Shown here one piece after another: positions 19,501 to 26,599 of a DNA stretch of 41,597 nt. The number at the start of each line of letters is the position of its first letter. The stretch's first letter is position 1. Source of the stretch: Clostridia bacterium (lineage in GTDB: Bacteria; Bacillota_A; Clostridia; Oscillospirales; CAG-272); contig JAFVXC010000036.1 in the NCBI GenBank assembly GCA_017501345.1, positions 1-41,597 of the forward strand. Reading direction: 5' to 3'. The position numbers were made by a program, and so were the translations under genes. The notes under the pieces are model-generated. The model saw only the letters and a program-made list of their open reading frames with translations, was not told where the DNA came from and did not search any database.

Positions 19501-19617
19501 ACTCGAGGACTCCGAAGAACGTACGGGCGATTTTTTCTTCGCCGCAGTGTTCTTTACAGTCTCCGTCTCGGTGGAAGCCTCAACCGAAGCAGAACGCTTT
19601 TCGGTTTTTGTTTCCAT
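16543..19617 (-). CDS. FtsK-gamma / Mrr nuclease fusion with long histone-like N-terminal arm
   Basis: 1024 residues. Residues 1 to about 420 are low-complexity, rich in Lys, Ala, Glu, Ser, Thr and Pro with KKxxxKxAK-type repeats, like bacterial histone H1-like tails. Residues about 422-484 match the FtsK/SpoIIIE gamma winged helix (KASTSLLQRRLLIGYGRSAK, then LIDRMEELGIV and ILLSKEEAL). About 573-649 and 772-846 look like two more winged helices. About 876-1001 is an Mrr_cat PD-(D/E)xK domain: Glu in DFFEQFAARLL, Asp916 in GSDDNGIDI, and the Q-A-K of FVQAKKR. There is no motor domain and no membrane segment. Start ATG 19617 is chosen because the upstream alternative is a TTG; the best binding site (AAGGAT) is rather far. 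Function unknown: sequence-guided DNA cleavage or repair is inferred. Confidence 0.85.
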   Translation of the reverse strand: METKTEKRSASVEASTETETVKNTAAKKKSPVRSSESSSAEKKPQSRSPRTSGRKKSTATTEKAIESAPNNSSDAAEKPVTEKEPLIEESVSSEKVSAPAEVKKTQSARKTAKAPAKSAKKEFSSEEKTSVEAEKPAEEKTEEKLPELSAKAKKGSTRKTASKKTAENAQAAEKSGDTVKVDETAKTPDTDPAPAEAKASEEGEKKPAKRSVRTTKKTSSSTETDTGKTVKTSKSAKASAEKATKVSAERAEKQEPKRAVSTSTATPSIEEKLEAMAKKAKKTTESEVTVVVIEQLAAEIPTETATEDSKSVPDAPEKITEVKEPEAEGKEPETEAREIPEESGKIEVSVESPAPVASPFVQAETEQTVDVSGTPHDTFVFYSPSQLAAMEAEAERKKAIEAEPVTEATTATEAETVIESDEDPKLNDAIKVVLKEGKASTSLLQRRLLIGYGRSAKLIDRMEELGIVAPADGNKSRAILLSKEEALSRYGVVIEEREEAPTDQELDPLDSALFAAFASDPVSKPVPEKAEVVVADEAAVASASDPKAEITGRPERRSASQRRSDPHEREVMDKDTVRANIFKVLGDSAELERRTLIEETMRMIPLTDEERRDNHPTSLSNRVRSVIGSVLAEELAHGTIVASGRRLTLPQKAAGSVTEENVPATASAEEREQTVQPKREATLEIEIEFEDDRESEEIAEEKKGRIADSYDEDAEDAPFEDDTPTSEAMPAEAVDASVAPTTNTVREGSIRRSRQPRGERRTSSQTQGGSAVLITEDELERVILNALRRSSATKADLFAVLKRTYVDPNRFSKEEENRIYNVAGNVLQKLVNRGTLQNNDGRYLQKPSQRVLNPGRAPGASFTGNVETRFITELNRQSGDFFEQFAARLLEKYFEMSNIRVDASYVVGGSDDNGIDIMLETTDWLGYKERVFVQAKKRATQPVTLKEVREFYGALCAEEGTRGVFITTSSFCMEASKMIGKIRNLIAIDKRKLFALAEHCEVGLVRDEEGRLLLDENLFLDYDV

Positions 19618-19745
19618 AGTGCAGTTTCTTGATCCTTTATTAGATTTTTTCGGCGGGTTCGGACCATTACGCAAAAGACAAATTTAGGGACATTTTCCTT
19701 CCCGAAAAGTGTAATTTGCGTCCTCCGAAGGCCGCTCTGAAAACA

Positions 19746-19774
19746 AGTATACCATACTTTTCGCTTATTTGCAA
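19746..19774 (-). promoter_or_regulatory. Sigma-A promoter of the FtsK-gamma/Mrr gene
   Basis: Minus strand TTGCAA (19769-19774), 17 nt, TATACT (19746-19751), TGG before the -10. The leader is about 120 nt and includes CCT-TCGG-AGG and a weak 8-codon frame (MSLNLSFA) of doubtful meaning. Confidence 0.82.
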
Positions 19775-19814
19775 GTCCTTTCTGTAAAACCACACAAAAA
19801 AACCTCTTTCTTAC

Positions 19815-19843
19815 TTGACAAAAACGACTTTATAATTTATAAT
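19815..19843 (+). promoter_or_regulatory. Sigma-A promoter of trpS
   Basis: TTGACA (19815-19820), 17 nt, TATAAT (19838-19843). Leader about 33 nt, too short for a T-box or attenuator. It is divergent from the FtsK-gamma/Mrr promoter, 41 bp away. Confidence 0.87.
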
Positions 19844-19882
19844 AATGTATCAATAAAATTTACAGAGATGAGGAATACATCT

Positions 19883-20887
19883 ATGCTTGGCGAACAAAAG
19901 GTATCATACTCGGGCATCCAGCCCAGCGGAAACTTGACCATCGGAAACTATCTCGGTGCACTTTCGCGTTTTTCCGAATTTTCGGATGCATATAAATGCT
20001 TCTACTGTGTCGTAGACGAGCACGCGATCACGGTTCGTCAGGTTCCCGCAGAGCTTCGGCGCAGAACCTACGAAACCCTTGCGCTCTATATAGCGGCAGG
20101 TCTTGACCCCGATAAAAACACATTATACGTACAGTCCCACGTCCCCGCACACGCGGAGCTTGCCTGGATCCTCAATTGCTTCACGATGTTCGGTGAGCTT
20201 TCTCGTATGACGCAGTTCAAGGACAAGAGCGCAAAGCACGCGGATAATATCAATGCAGGTCTCTTCACCTATCCCGTCCTGATGGCAGCTGATATTCTGC
20301 TCTATCAGACCGACGTCGTTCCGGTCGGCATCGACCAGAAGCAGCACGTCGAGCTTTGCCGCGACATCGCAACGCGCTTCAATCAGATCCACGAGGGCAC
20401 CTTTACGATCCCTGAACCGATCCTTGCAACAAGTGGCAAAAAAATTATGTCGCTTGCAGAGCCGACACAGAAAATGAGTAAATCCGATCCGAACCCGAAT
20501 GCAGTCGTCTATATTCTTGATGATAAGGATACGATCATCCGTAAATTCAAGCGTGCCGTGACCGATTCCGAGGCGATCGTTCGCTTTGACGAGTCGAAGC
20601 CCGGCGTCAGCAATCTGATGTCGATCTATTCCTGCTTCACGGGTAAGACCAATGAGGAGATCGAGGCAGAATTTGCGGGCAAGGGCTATGCCGACTTTAA
20701 GCTTGCGGTCGGTGAGACCTGTGCGGATGTACTCGCTCCCGTACAGAAGAGATTCAACGAGCTGCTCGCGGACAAGGGCTACCTTGAATCGCAGATGAAG
20801 AAGGGCGCCGACGAGGCATCGTACGCCGCCTTCAGGACCCTCGCAAAGGTCAGAAAGAAGCTCGGCTTCGTTCCGATGCCGAGATAA
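19883..20887 (+). CDS. trpS: Tryptophanyl-tRNA synthetase
   Basis: 334-residue class I synthetase that charges tRNA-Trp. The HIGH-type motif appears as PSGNLTIGNYLGA near residue 10-22; the substrate pocket strand DEHAITVR and the GIDQKQHVELCRDIA segment follow; KMSKSDPNPNA is near 198. Length is typical for a bacterial TrpRS. ATG 19883 is chosen because GAGGA is 8 nt upstream and the family starts here; 38 extra in-frame codons upstream cover the promoter. It ends 23 nt before the repeated hairpin terminator. Expression appears constitutive, since the leader has no space for tRNA sensing. Confidence 0.97.
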   Translation: MLGEQKVSYSGIQPSGNLTIGNYLGALSRFSEFSDAYKCFYCVVDEHAITVRQVPAELRRRTYETLALYIAAGLDPDKNTLYVQSHVPAHAELAWILNCFTMFGELSRMTQFKDKSAKHADNINAGLFTYPVLMAADILLYQTDVVPVGIDQKQHVELCRDIATRFNQIHEGTFTIPEPILATSGKKIMSLAEPTQKMSKSDPNPNAVVYILDDKDTIIRKFKRAVTDSEAIVRFDESKPGVSNLMSIYSCFTGKTNEEIEAEFAGKGYADFKLAVGETCADVLAPVQKRFNELLADKGYLESQMKKGADEASYAAFRTLAKVRKKLGFVPMPR

Positions 20888-20909
20888 CCGAAAGCCGAAT
20901 ATGCAAATA

Positions 20910-20938
20910 GGGGCTGTCTCACTAAGGTGAGACAGCCC
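20910..20938. terminator. Perfect hairpin terminator; dispersed repeat copy B
   Basis: GGGCTGTCTCAC (20911-20922), loop TAAG, and the exact complement 20927-20938, followed by GCTTTTCCTTTT. It ends trpS and faces the stop of the convergent Lsm-like gene at 20954. The 29 bases 20910-20938 are identical to 136-164. Confidence 0.85.
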
Positions 20939-20953
20939 GCTTTTCCTTTTGCG

Positions 20954-21289
20954 TCAGTCAAGCACGACCGACTTTTTCTTTCCGTCTTTCTTTCGCGGAT
21001 ATTCGCGGATACGGATGACAAAATCGAGATTCACGATCTCCTGCTCCTTTCCGTTATCGAGCAGGATCGCATTTTCGTCGATCTCCGTAACCGTTCCCGT
21101 GAGCTGGGTTCCGTTAAAGGTATAGACAAGGCACTCCTTGCCGATCATTCTTTTTGCGAGCTCTATCATTGCTTTGCCTCCTTTTCTTTTTTTGATGATC
21201 TGCTTTTGCACGATCTGTCGCTCCCTTTGCTGTTTGATCAGCACGATAAAGAGGAGCAAAAGGATCGGGATATAATACGTAGGATTCAC
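20954..21289 (-). CDS. Small membrane-anchored Lsm/SH3-like protein (DUF6897-like)
   Basis: 111 residues. Residues about 5-19 form one membrane segment, followed by a very basic linker (QQRERQIVQKQIIKKRK) and, from about 41, a compact beta-rich domain (MIGKECLVYTFNG, TGTVTEIDENAILL) ending in a basic tail with KSVVLD. That domain resembles small Sm/SH3-like barrels in clostridial proteins I associate with DUF6897; the family name is from memory. The start is GTG 21289, whose G-T-G overlaps the TGA of ispE (GTGA), with GGAGG 6 nt upstream inside ispE, implying translational coupling. A second in-frame ATG at 21169 has its own perfect GGAGG 7 nt away, so a soluble 71-residue form may also be made. 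Confidence 0.8.
   Translation of the reverse strand: MNPTYYIPILLLLFIVLIKQQRERQIVQKQIIKKRKGGKAMIELAKRMIGKECLVYTFNGTQLTGTVTEIDENAILLDNGKEQEIVNLDFVIRIREYPRKKDGKKKSVVLD
21177..21181 (-). promoter_or_regulatory. Internal ribosome binding site within the Lsm-like gene
   Basis: GGAGG on the minus strand, 7 nt ahead of an in-frame ATG (21167-21169) at the start of the globular domain. It could give a second, anchor-free product, or mark the real start if the membrane segment is not translated. Confidence 0.6.
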
Positions 21290-22197
21290 GTTTCACCTCC
21301 GCGCTGCACAGGATGCACCGAAAATGCGATAGGTGTCTCGCGTCCCGCATTCAGCAGTGCGGCAACGCGCTCCGCCTCCGCGTCATTCCGGAAAATACCG
21401 AAAACCGAAGGACCGCTTCCGCTCATCATCGCAGCAACGGCACCGTGAGAAAGAAAAAACTCCTTTATCATTGCCGCCCTTGAATGATGCGGCAGAACGG
21501 CACGCTCAAAAACGTTATAAATATTCTCGGCAACAAGCTCGGTATCCCCGCAGCAAAAACCGCGAAGAAGCGCCTCGTATCGTTCTGTGCCCACTGTTCC
21601 ACCCGCATATACCCCTCTGAAGCCGTCAAAAATGTCGTCAAGAGAGCGGTAAGCCGCGGGGGTAGATACCCCCTCTCCGTCCTTTGCTATGACCATCGGA
21701 AGGGCGGGTATATTCGAAATGGGGGTCAGCACGTCTCCGATTCCCGAGACCTCAGCGCCACCTCCCATAATGCAGAACGGAACGTCTGCACCAAGCCTTT
21801 TTCCGATCGCACACAGCTGTCGGTCGGTAAATGGCTCACCGAAAAGTCGGTTGAGACCAACGAGCACTGCTGCGGCATCTGTACTGCCACCCGCGAGGCC
21901 TGCGGACACAGGGATCCGTTTTTCGATCTTAACGTGCGTATTTCTCCTTTTCCCAAGTGTATCATAGAACAGGACCGCCGCACGGTACGCAAGATTTTTT
22001 TCGTTACAAGGAATGCTGTCGCTGTCGCATTCAAGCGTGACACTTCCGTCTTTCCCTTCGAGAAGCGAAACCGTTACGGTATCACACAGAGAGACCGACT
22101 GCATCAGACTGCGAATATCGTGATATCCGTCTGCTCTTTGCCCTGTGACGTCAAGGAATAGATTGATCTTGGCATAAGCCCTCAGTCGAATCGTCAT
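21286..22197 (-). CDS. ispE: 4-diphosphocytidyl-2-C-methyl-D-erythritol kinase
   Basis: 303-residue GHMP kinase, the fourth step of the MEP pathway to isoprenoid precursors. AYAKINLFLDV at the N terminus, DGYHDIRSLMQSV, the ATP loop PVSAGLAGGSTDAAA near 98-112, and the C-terminal MMSGSGPSVFGIF are all typical. AGGAGC lies just before the ATG. Own promoter at 22253-22281. It overlaps the following small gene by 4 nt. Presence indicates an MEP-type organism; no other isoprenoid gene is in the window. Confidence 0.95.
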   Translation of the reverse strand: MTIRLRAYAKINLFLDVTGQRADGYHDIRSLMQSVSLCDTVTVSLLEGKDGSVTLECDSDSIPCNEKNLAYRAAVLFYDTLGKRRNTHVKIEKRIPVSAGLAGGSTDAAAVLVGLNRLFGEPFTDRQLCAIGKRLGADVPFCIMGGGAEVSGIGDVLTPISNIPALPMVIAKDGEGVSTPAAYRSLDDIFDGFRGVYAGGTVGTERYEALLRGFCCGDTELVAENIYNVFERAVLPHHSRAAMIKEFFLSHGAVAAMMSGSGPSVFGIFRNDAEAERVAALLNAGRETPIAFSVHPVQRGGET

Positions 22198-22252
22198 AAC
22201 GCTCCTTTTCCGCGGCTGTCGGTGTTCGATGAACCGCTCTTTTATTACGGTT

Positions 22253-22281
22253 ATTTTATCACATTCTCAGCCGCTTGTCAA
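22253..22281 (-). promoter_or_regulatory. Sigma-A promoter of ispE
   Basis: Minus strand TTGACA (22276-22281), 17 nt, TAAAAT (22253-22258), TGA before the -10. Confidence 0.82.
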
Positions 22282-22348
22282 GCGCTCGCACAGAGAGAAG
22301 AAAGGCAAAGAAAATTGTGAATTTTCTTTGCAAAATACAGTGAGACAC

Positions 22349-22377
22349 TTGACGAGTGCGCAAAAAAGAATTATAAT
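22349..22377 (+). promoter_or_regulatory. Sigma-A promoter of the AI-2E transporter-htpG cluster
   Basis: TTGACG (22349-22354), 17 nt, TATAAT (22372-22377). Leader about 55 nt. No CIRCE-like (HrcA) element was seen although htpG is downstream. Confidence 0.83.
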
Positions 22378-22437
22378 ATAAGGTGATAAATTATATATAA
22401 GGCAAATTTTGCATTCACATATTAAGGAGCGTGTAAA

Positions 22438-24348
22438 ATGTTCAAAAGTGAAAAAACAAGACGGCTTGCCATTATTCTCGGCATCGCCTTCGTCGTTATA
22501 TATTCCACCCTCTTTCTGATGATCCAGGCGGGTTACTCCGAGGACAAATTCTCATCAATCGGAGACACCGTGCTGTCCGTTCTTTCTCCTATTATTATGG
22601 GTGGAGTGATTGCATATATTCTGAATCCGATCCTTCGCTTTTTCGAAACGAAGATCTTCAGAAAAATGAAGCGTCCGAGGCTTCGTCGCGCCCTCTCCGT
22701 CTTTCTCACCTATCTGCTCGTTCTCCTACTGCTGATCGGTCTTTTCTCCGCAATCATTCCGCAGCTTGTATCAAGCGTTCAGGAATTCGGTTCAAACATC
22801 AATAATTATGCCTCCGCGATCCAAACGGCACTTGTCTCCGGCTTTGACAATCTGAATCAGTATATCGACGCACATCCGTCGATTCGGAATCTGCTGGAAA
22901 ATATGGGCGTATACACCTGGATCGGACAGATCATAGAGGAGGACACGGCTGAAACGCTTCCGCCTGTCTCCGACGGAACCGATCTTCCTATCTCCTCCGA
23001 CACCGTACCCGAACTTCCGAGTGAAAGCTTGCCCGAGGTAACGGTTCCCGCGACAGACGTCACCGATCCCGATTTGGCAGGTAATACCCTGCCCGATCCC
23101 TCGGAGTCCGTCAGCACCGACAATTCCGCGAGCACGGATACGGGATCCGACATCTCTCCGGATTCGAGCACCAAGGATCCCTTTGGTGTCTTCGAAGAGC
23201 CCTCCGACGAGAGCCTCACGCAAAAGCACGAGCTCTCCTTTGAAGCATTCTCCGAGTTTATTATGAACAAGCTGAGCGAGTTCTCGGTCTCCTTCGGAGA
23301 AAGCCTCGAATCGCTGATGAATTCCCTGATCGGTCTCGGCTTCTCCTTCGTCAATTTCATCAAGAATACGATCCTTGGAATCTTCATCTCGATCTACCTT
23401 CTCCTCGGCAAGGAGCGCGTCGGAGCGCAGTGTAAGCGCCTTGTCGTCGCCTTCTTCCCGAAGAAGGCATCCGATACCATCCTCCGCATCACGAAGCGCT
23501 CTGACCGCACTGCGGGAAGATTCATTATGGGAACGCTGATCGACGCTGTATTTGTTGCATTCGTTACGTTTTTCGCGCTCAAGATCTTCGATATCAAATA
23601 CGCGCTTCTGATCGCGATCATCATCGGCTTTACCAATATGATTCCCTTCTTCGGTCCCTTCATCGGAGGCATCCCATCCGCCCTCCTGCTTCTGATCGAC
23701 GATATCACCACGATAGTCAATAATCCCGGTGAGCCTGCGCACTTCTCGTGCATCACGTTCATCATTCTGATGCTCATCATTCAGCAGATCGACGGCAACA
23801 TCATCAATCCTCGTGTGATCGGCAACAGCACGGGACTTTCCTCTCTCGGCGTTTTACTTTCCGTTACCATTATGAGCGGCTTCTTCGGATTCTTCGGAAT
23901 GCTTCTCGGCGTACCCGTTGCGGCGATCATTATCGGCATCGGTAAGGAAATCACCGAGCACCTTCTGAAAAAGAAAAAGCTCCCCGTTGCGCTTGCGGAG
24001 TACTATTCCAAAAACAGTATGGTTCCTCCCGAAACACCCGAGGAGGAGCTGGAGCATCAGGAGCATACCGCCTTCTACCGCTGGGCTATGCGCATTCATG
24101 AAAAGCTTCGCCACGTCTTCAGAAAGCTTCTTTACCGCAAGCACGGCAAATCGAAATCGCTCAGAATGTGGGTCAAGATGAAGCTCGGGGTGCGAAAAGT
24201 AAAGCATAAGGTCAACCATACCATACATCCCGATCAGAACAAGCATCACAACGCGGAAAAGGAATCCACAAGCGAGTCCTCCGAAAGCGATGACAATAAT
24301 GATAACGATGACGACTCCGAGGATGTCGAAAACGAATCGGGCTCCTGA
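22438..24348 (+). CDS. AI-2E family transporter with large hydrophilic insert and charged tail
   Basis: 636 residues, far longer than the 340-400 usual for the AI-2E (PerM/YtvI/TqsA) family. Core segments are recognisable: two N-terminal helices (about 10-30 and 45-68), LLVLLLLIGLFSAIIPQL near 93-110, and the C-terminal block with GFTNMIPFFGPFIGGIPSAL, NIINPRVIG and a glycine-rich final helix region. Residues about 168-260 are a Ser/Thr/Asp/Pro-rich acidic insert, presumably outside the membrane in the loop before the central helices. The last 120 residues are strongly basic and then acidic (ending in Asp/Asn/Glu runs). AGGAG precedes the ATG. Family members export various solutes; some are Na+/H+ antiporters. 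htpG follows 30 nt later. Confidence 0.9.
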   Translation: MFKSEKTRRLAIILGIAFVVIYSTLFLMIQAGYSEDKFSSIGDTVLSVLSPIIMGGVIAYILNPILRFFETKIFRKMKRPRLRRALSVFLTYLLVLLLLIGLFSAIIPQLVSSVQEFGSNINNYASAIQTALVSGFDNLNQYIDAHPSIRNLLENMGVYTWIGQIIEEDTAETLPPVSDGTDLPISSDTVPELPSESLPEVTVPATDVTDPDLAGNTLPDPSESVSTDNSASTDTGSDISPDSSTKDPFGVFEEPSDESLTQKHELSFEAFSEFIMNKLSEFSVSFGESLESLMNSLIGLGFSFVNFIKNTILGIFISIYLLLGKERVGAQCKRLVVAFFPKKASDTILRITKRSDRTAGRFIMGTLIDAVFVAFVTFFALKIFDIKYALLIAIIIGFTNMIPFFGPFIGGIPSALLLLIDDITTIVNNPGEPAHFSCITFIILMLIIQQIDGNIINPRVIGNSTGLSSLGVLLSVTIMSGFFGFFGMLLGVPVAAIIIGIGKEITEHLLKKKKLPVALAEYYSKNSMVPPETPEEELEHQEHTAFYRWAMRIHEKLRHVFRKLLYRKHGKSKSLRMWVKMKLGVRKVKHKVNHTIHPDQNKHHNAEKESTSESSESDDNNDNDDDSEDVENESGS

Positions 24349-24378
24349 TACCACTATATACCGAAAGGAACACAAATT

Positions 24379-26271
24379 ATGGAAACCAACGAAAACAAAC
24401 GGACGGGCGGAATTTCGGTCGAAACCGAGCACATCTTCCCCATCATCAAAAAATGGCTCTACTCCGAAAAGGATATTTTTCTTCGTGAGATCGTTTCAAA
24501 CGCTACCGACGCAGTTACAAAGCTGAAGCGGCTCGCGTCGCTCGGACAGTACGAGGCAGACGAATCGCCCTATCGCATTGACGTTGTACTTGACAAAAAG
24601 GCAAGAACGCTGACCGTTTCGGACAACGGCATCGGTATGACCGAGACGGAGGTTGAGCGTTATATCTGCTCGATCGCTCTGTCGGGGGCGCTTGAATTCA
24701 TTCAGAAATACGAAACCGGTGACAACGCCGAAAACGGTGCGAATAAAAACGGCATCATCGGACACTTCGGTCTCGGCTTCTACTCGGCGTTTATGGTGAG
24801 CGAAACGGTCGAGCTCCGCACCCGCTCCTTCACGGGCGCACCCGCAGTGCATTGGAGCTGCACCGATGCGGGCTCCTACGAGATCTCTTCGTGCGACAAG
24901 GAAACGCGTGGAACTGACGTCGTGATGCACATCGCAGACGGTGAGGATGAATACCTCGACATCGGAAAGATCCGCACAATGCTTGCGAAGTACTGCTCCT
25001 TTATGCCTGTCGAGATCTATCTTACGGACACAGACGAGGAGGACACCGCTGAACCAACCGAAGAGAGCGACGAAGCGAAGGAAAAAGAAGCTCCGATGCC
25101 CATAAACGAGATCTTCCCGCTTTGGCAGAAGAGTCCCTCGGAATGCACCGACGAGGAGTATAAGGACTTTTATAAAAAGGTCTTCCACGACTTCAAGGAG
25201 CCGCTCTTCCACATCCACATCAATGCAGATTATCCGCTGAATTTCAAGGGCATCCTCTATTTCCCGCGCTTTGGAAATGAATACGAATCGATCGAGGGAC
25301 AGGTCAAGCTCTATTACAATCAAGTCTTCGTCGCCGATAACATCAAGGAGGTCATTCCCGACTATCTTCTGATGCTGAAGGGTGTTCTCGACTGCCCCGA
25401 GCTGCCACTGAACGTCTCGCGCAGCTATTTGCAGAATAACACCTACGTCGCAAAGGTCTCCGCTCATATCGTCAAAAAGGTTGCAGATAAGCTGAATTCC
25501 CTTTGCTCAAGTGACCGCGAGAACTATGAGAAGGTCTGGGATAACATCCGCGCATTCGTTGAATACGCTTGTATGAAGGATCGCAAATTCTACGACCGCG
25601 TGAAGAAGTCGATCCTCCTCCGCCTCACCGATGACAGTCACGTCACGCTCTCCGAATATCTTGATGCGGCGAAGGAAACGAACGAAAACACGGTCTATTA
25701 CGCGACCGATACCGCGCTTCAGGCGCAGTATATCCGTATGTTCCGCGAGGAAGGTATTCGCATCGCGGTATTCCCTCAGCTCATCGATACGCAGTTTGCG
25801 ACGCTGCTCGAAAGCTACAATGACGGCGTGAAATTTGTTCGTGTTGACGCAGACGTTGCATCGGTTATGAAGAACGACGGAGAGATCGAGGAAAATGCAG
25901 AAATCACCGATCTCTTCCGAAAGGTCAGCGGCAACGCAGAGCTGTCGGTTAAATTCGACAAGCTCAAGACCCACACGCCCGCACTCTTGAACATTTCTGA
26001 GGAATCCCGCCGTATGGAGGAAATGATGCGGATGTATCAGATGAACGGCGGCGGAAACGACTTCTCCTTCCCCGTCGAGACCTCTCTCGTCGTAAATCTT
26101 TCCTCCCCCCTCACAGAAAAGCTCGCCTCTCTCATTTCTACTGACGCAGAAAAGGCAGAAACGATCGCAAGCTATATCTACAAGCTCGCACTGATCTCTC
26201 AGCGCAAGCTGACGGCAGAGGAGATGGAGGGATTCCTGAGCGACGGCTTTGGGATCCTCGAGCTGCTGTGA
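24379..26271 (+). CDS. htpG: Molecular chaperone HtpG (Hsp90)
   Basis: 630-residue bacterial Hsp90. GHKL ATPase motifs: LREIVSNATDAVTKLK, the DNGIGM motif near 84-89, and GHFGLGFYSAFMVS (lid and glycine loop). The middle domain has GILYFPR and the catalytic-arginine strand NVSRSYLQNN; the C-terminal dimer domain has MRMYQMN. AAGGA stands before the ATG. The gene lies 30 nt after the transporter gene and probably shares its promoter, unlike heat-shock operons with HrcA/CIRCE or CtsR sites; none of those elements were seen. Confidence 0.97.
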   Translation: METNENKRTGGISVETEHIFPIIKKWLYSEKDIFLREIVSNATDAVTKLKRLASLGQYEADESPYRIDVVLDKKARTLTVSDNGIGMTETEVERYICSIALSGALEFIQKYETGDNAENGANKNGIIGHFGLGFYSAFMVSETVELRTRSFTGAPAVHWSCTDAGSYEISSCDKETRGTDVVMHIADGEDEYLDIGKIRTMLAKYCSFMPVEIYLTDTDEEDTAEPTEESDEAKEKEAPMPINEIFPLWQKSPSECTDEEYKDFYKKVFHDFKEPLFHIHINADYPLNFKGILYFPRFGNEYESIEGQVKLYYNQVFVADNIKEVIPDYLLMLKGVLDCPELPLNVSRSYLQNNTYVAKVSAHIVKKVADKLNSLCSSDRENYEKVWDNIRAFVEYACMKDRKFYDRVKKSILLRLTDDSHVTLSEYLDAAKETNENTVYYATDTALQAQYIRMFREEGIRIAVFPQLIDTQFATLLESYNDGVKFVRVDADVASVMKNDGEIEENAEITDLFRKVSGNAELSVKFDKLKTHTPALLNISEESRRMEEMMRMYQMNGGGNDFSFPVETSLVVNLSSPLTEKLASLISTDAEKAETIASYIYKLALISQRKLTAEEMEGFLSDGFGILELL

Positions 26272-26321
26272 TTCCCGCAAATTTCAATACCATCCATCAT
26301 CTTTAGAAAAGGAGTTCTATT

Positions 26322-26573
26322 ATGGCTCACATCGAATATACTACGAAAGGCGTATGCTCGCGCCGTATTGAGATCGACGTTGAAGACAATATCATTACAA
26401 AGGTAACCTTCCACGGCGGCTGTGCAGGTAACACGCAAGGTGTCGCTGCACTCGTGAGGGGGATGACCGTCGATGAAGCGATCGAACGCCTCAAGGGCAT
26501 CCGTTGCGGCTTTAAGTCCACATCCTGCCCCGACCAGCTTGCTACTGCACTGTCTGAATACAAGAACAACTGA
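26322..26573 (+). CDS. TSCPD domain protein
   Basis: 83 residues, a complete stand-alone TSCPD domain (family named after its T-S-C-P-D motif, here STSCPDQLATAL at 66-77). Four conserved cysteines (SRR preceded by C, GGCAGN, RCGF, SCPD) suggest metal or redox chemistry. The domain is also found at the C terminus of some vitamin-B12-dependent ribonucleotide reductases; the stand-alone form is common in Firmicutes and its role is not established. AAGGAG precedes the ATG. Lies between htpG and the phosphohexomutase gene, with gaps of 50 and 26 nt, so co-transcription is likely. Confidence 0.92.
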   Translation: MAHIEYTTKGVCSRRIEIDVEDNIITKVTFHGGCAGNTQGVAALVRGMTVDEAIERLKGIRCGFKSTSCPDQLATALSEYKNN

Positions 26574-26599
26574 ACACTAACCCTTTTAGGAGATTCCCT

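Noticed and set aside
19618..19720. 8-codon frame MSLNLSFA in the leader of the FtsK-gamma/Mrr gene
   Set aside because: The possible binding site is too close to its ATG and nothing else supports it.
19844..19882. T-box or trp attenuator ahead of trpS
   Set aside because: Only about 33 nt separate the predicted transcription start and the ATG; no T-box sequence or run of Trp codons is present.
22198..22437. CIRCE or CtsR operator for the transporter-htpG cluster
   Set aside because: No TTAGCACTC-N9-GAGTGCTAA-like or CtsR heptad repeats were found.
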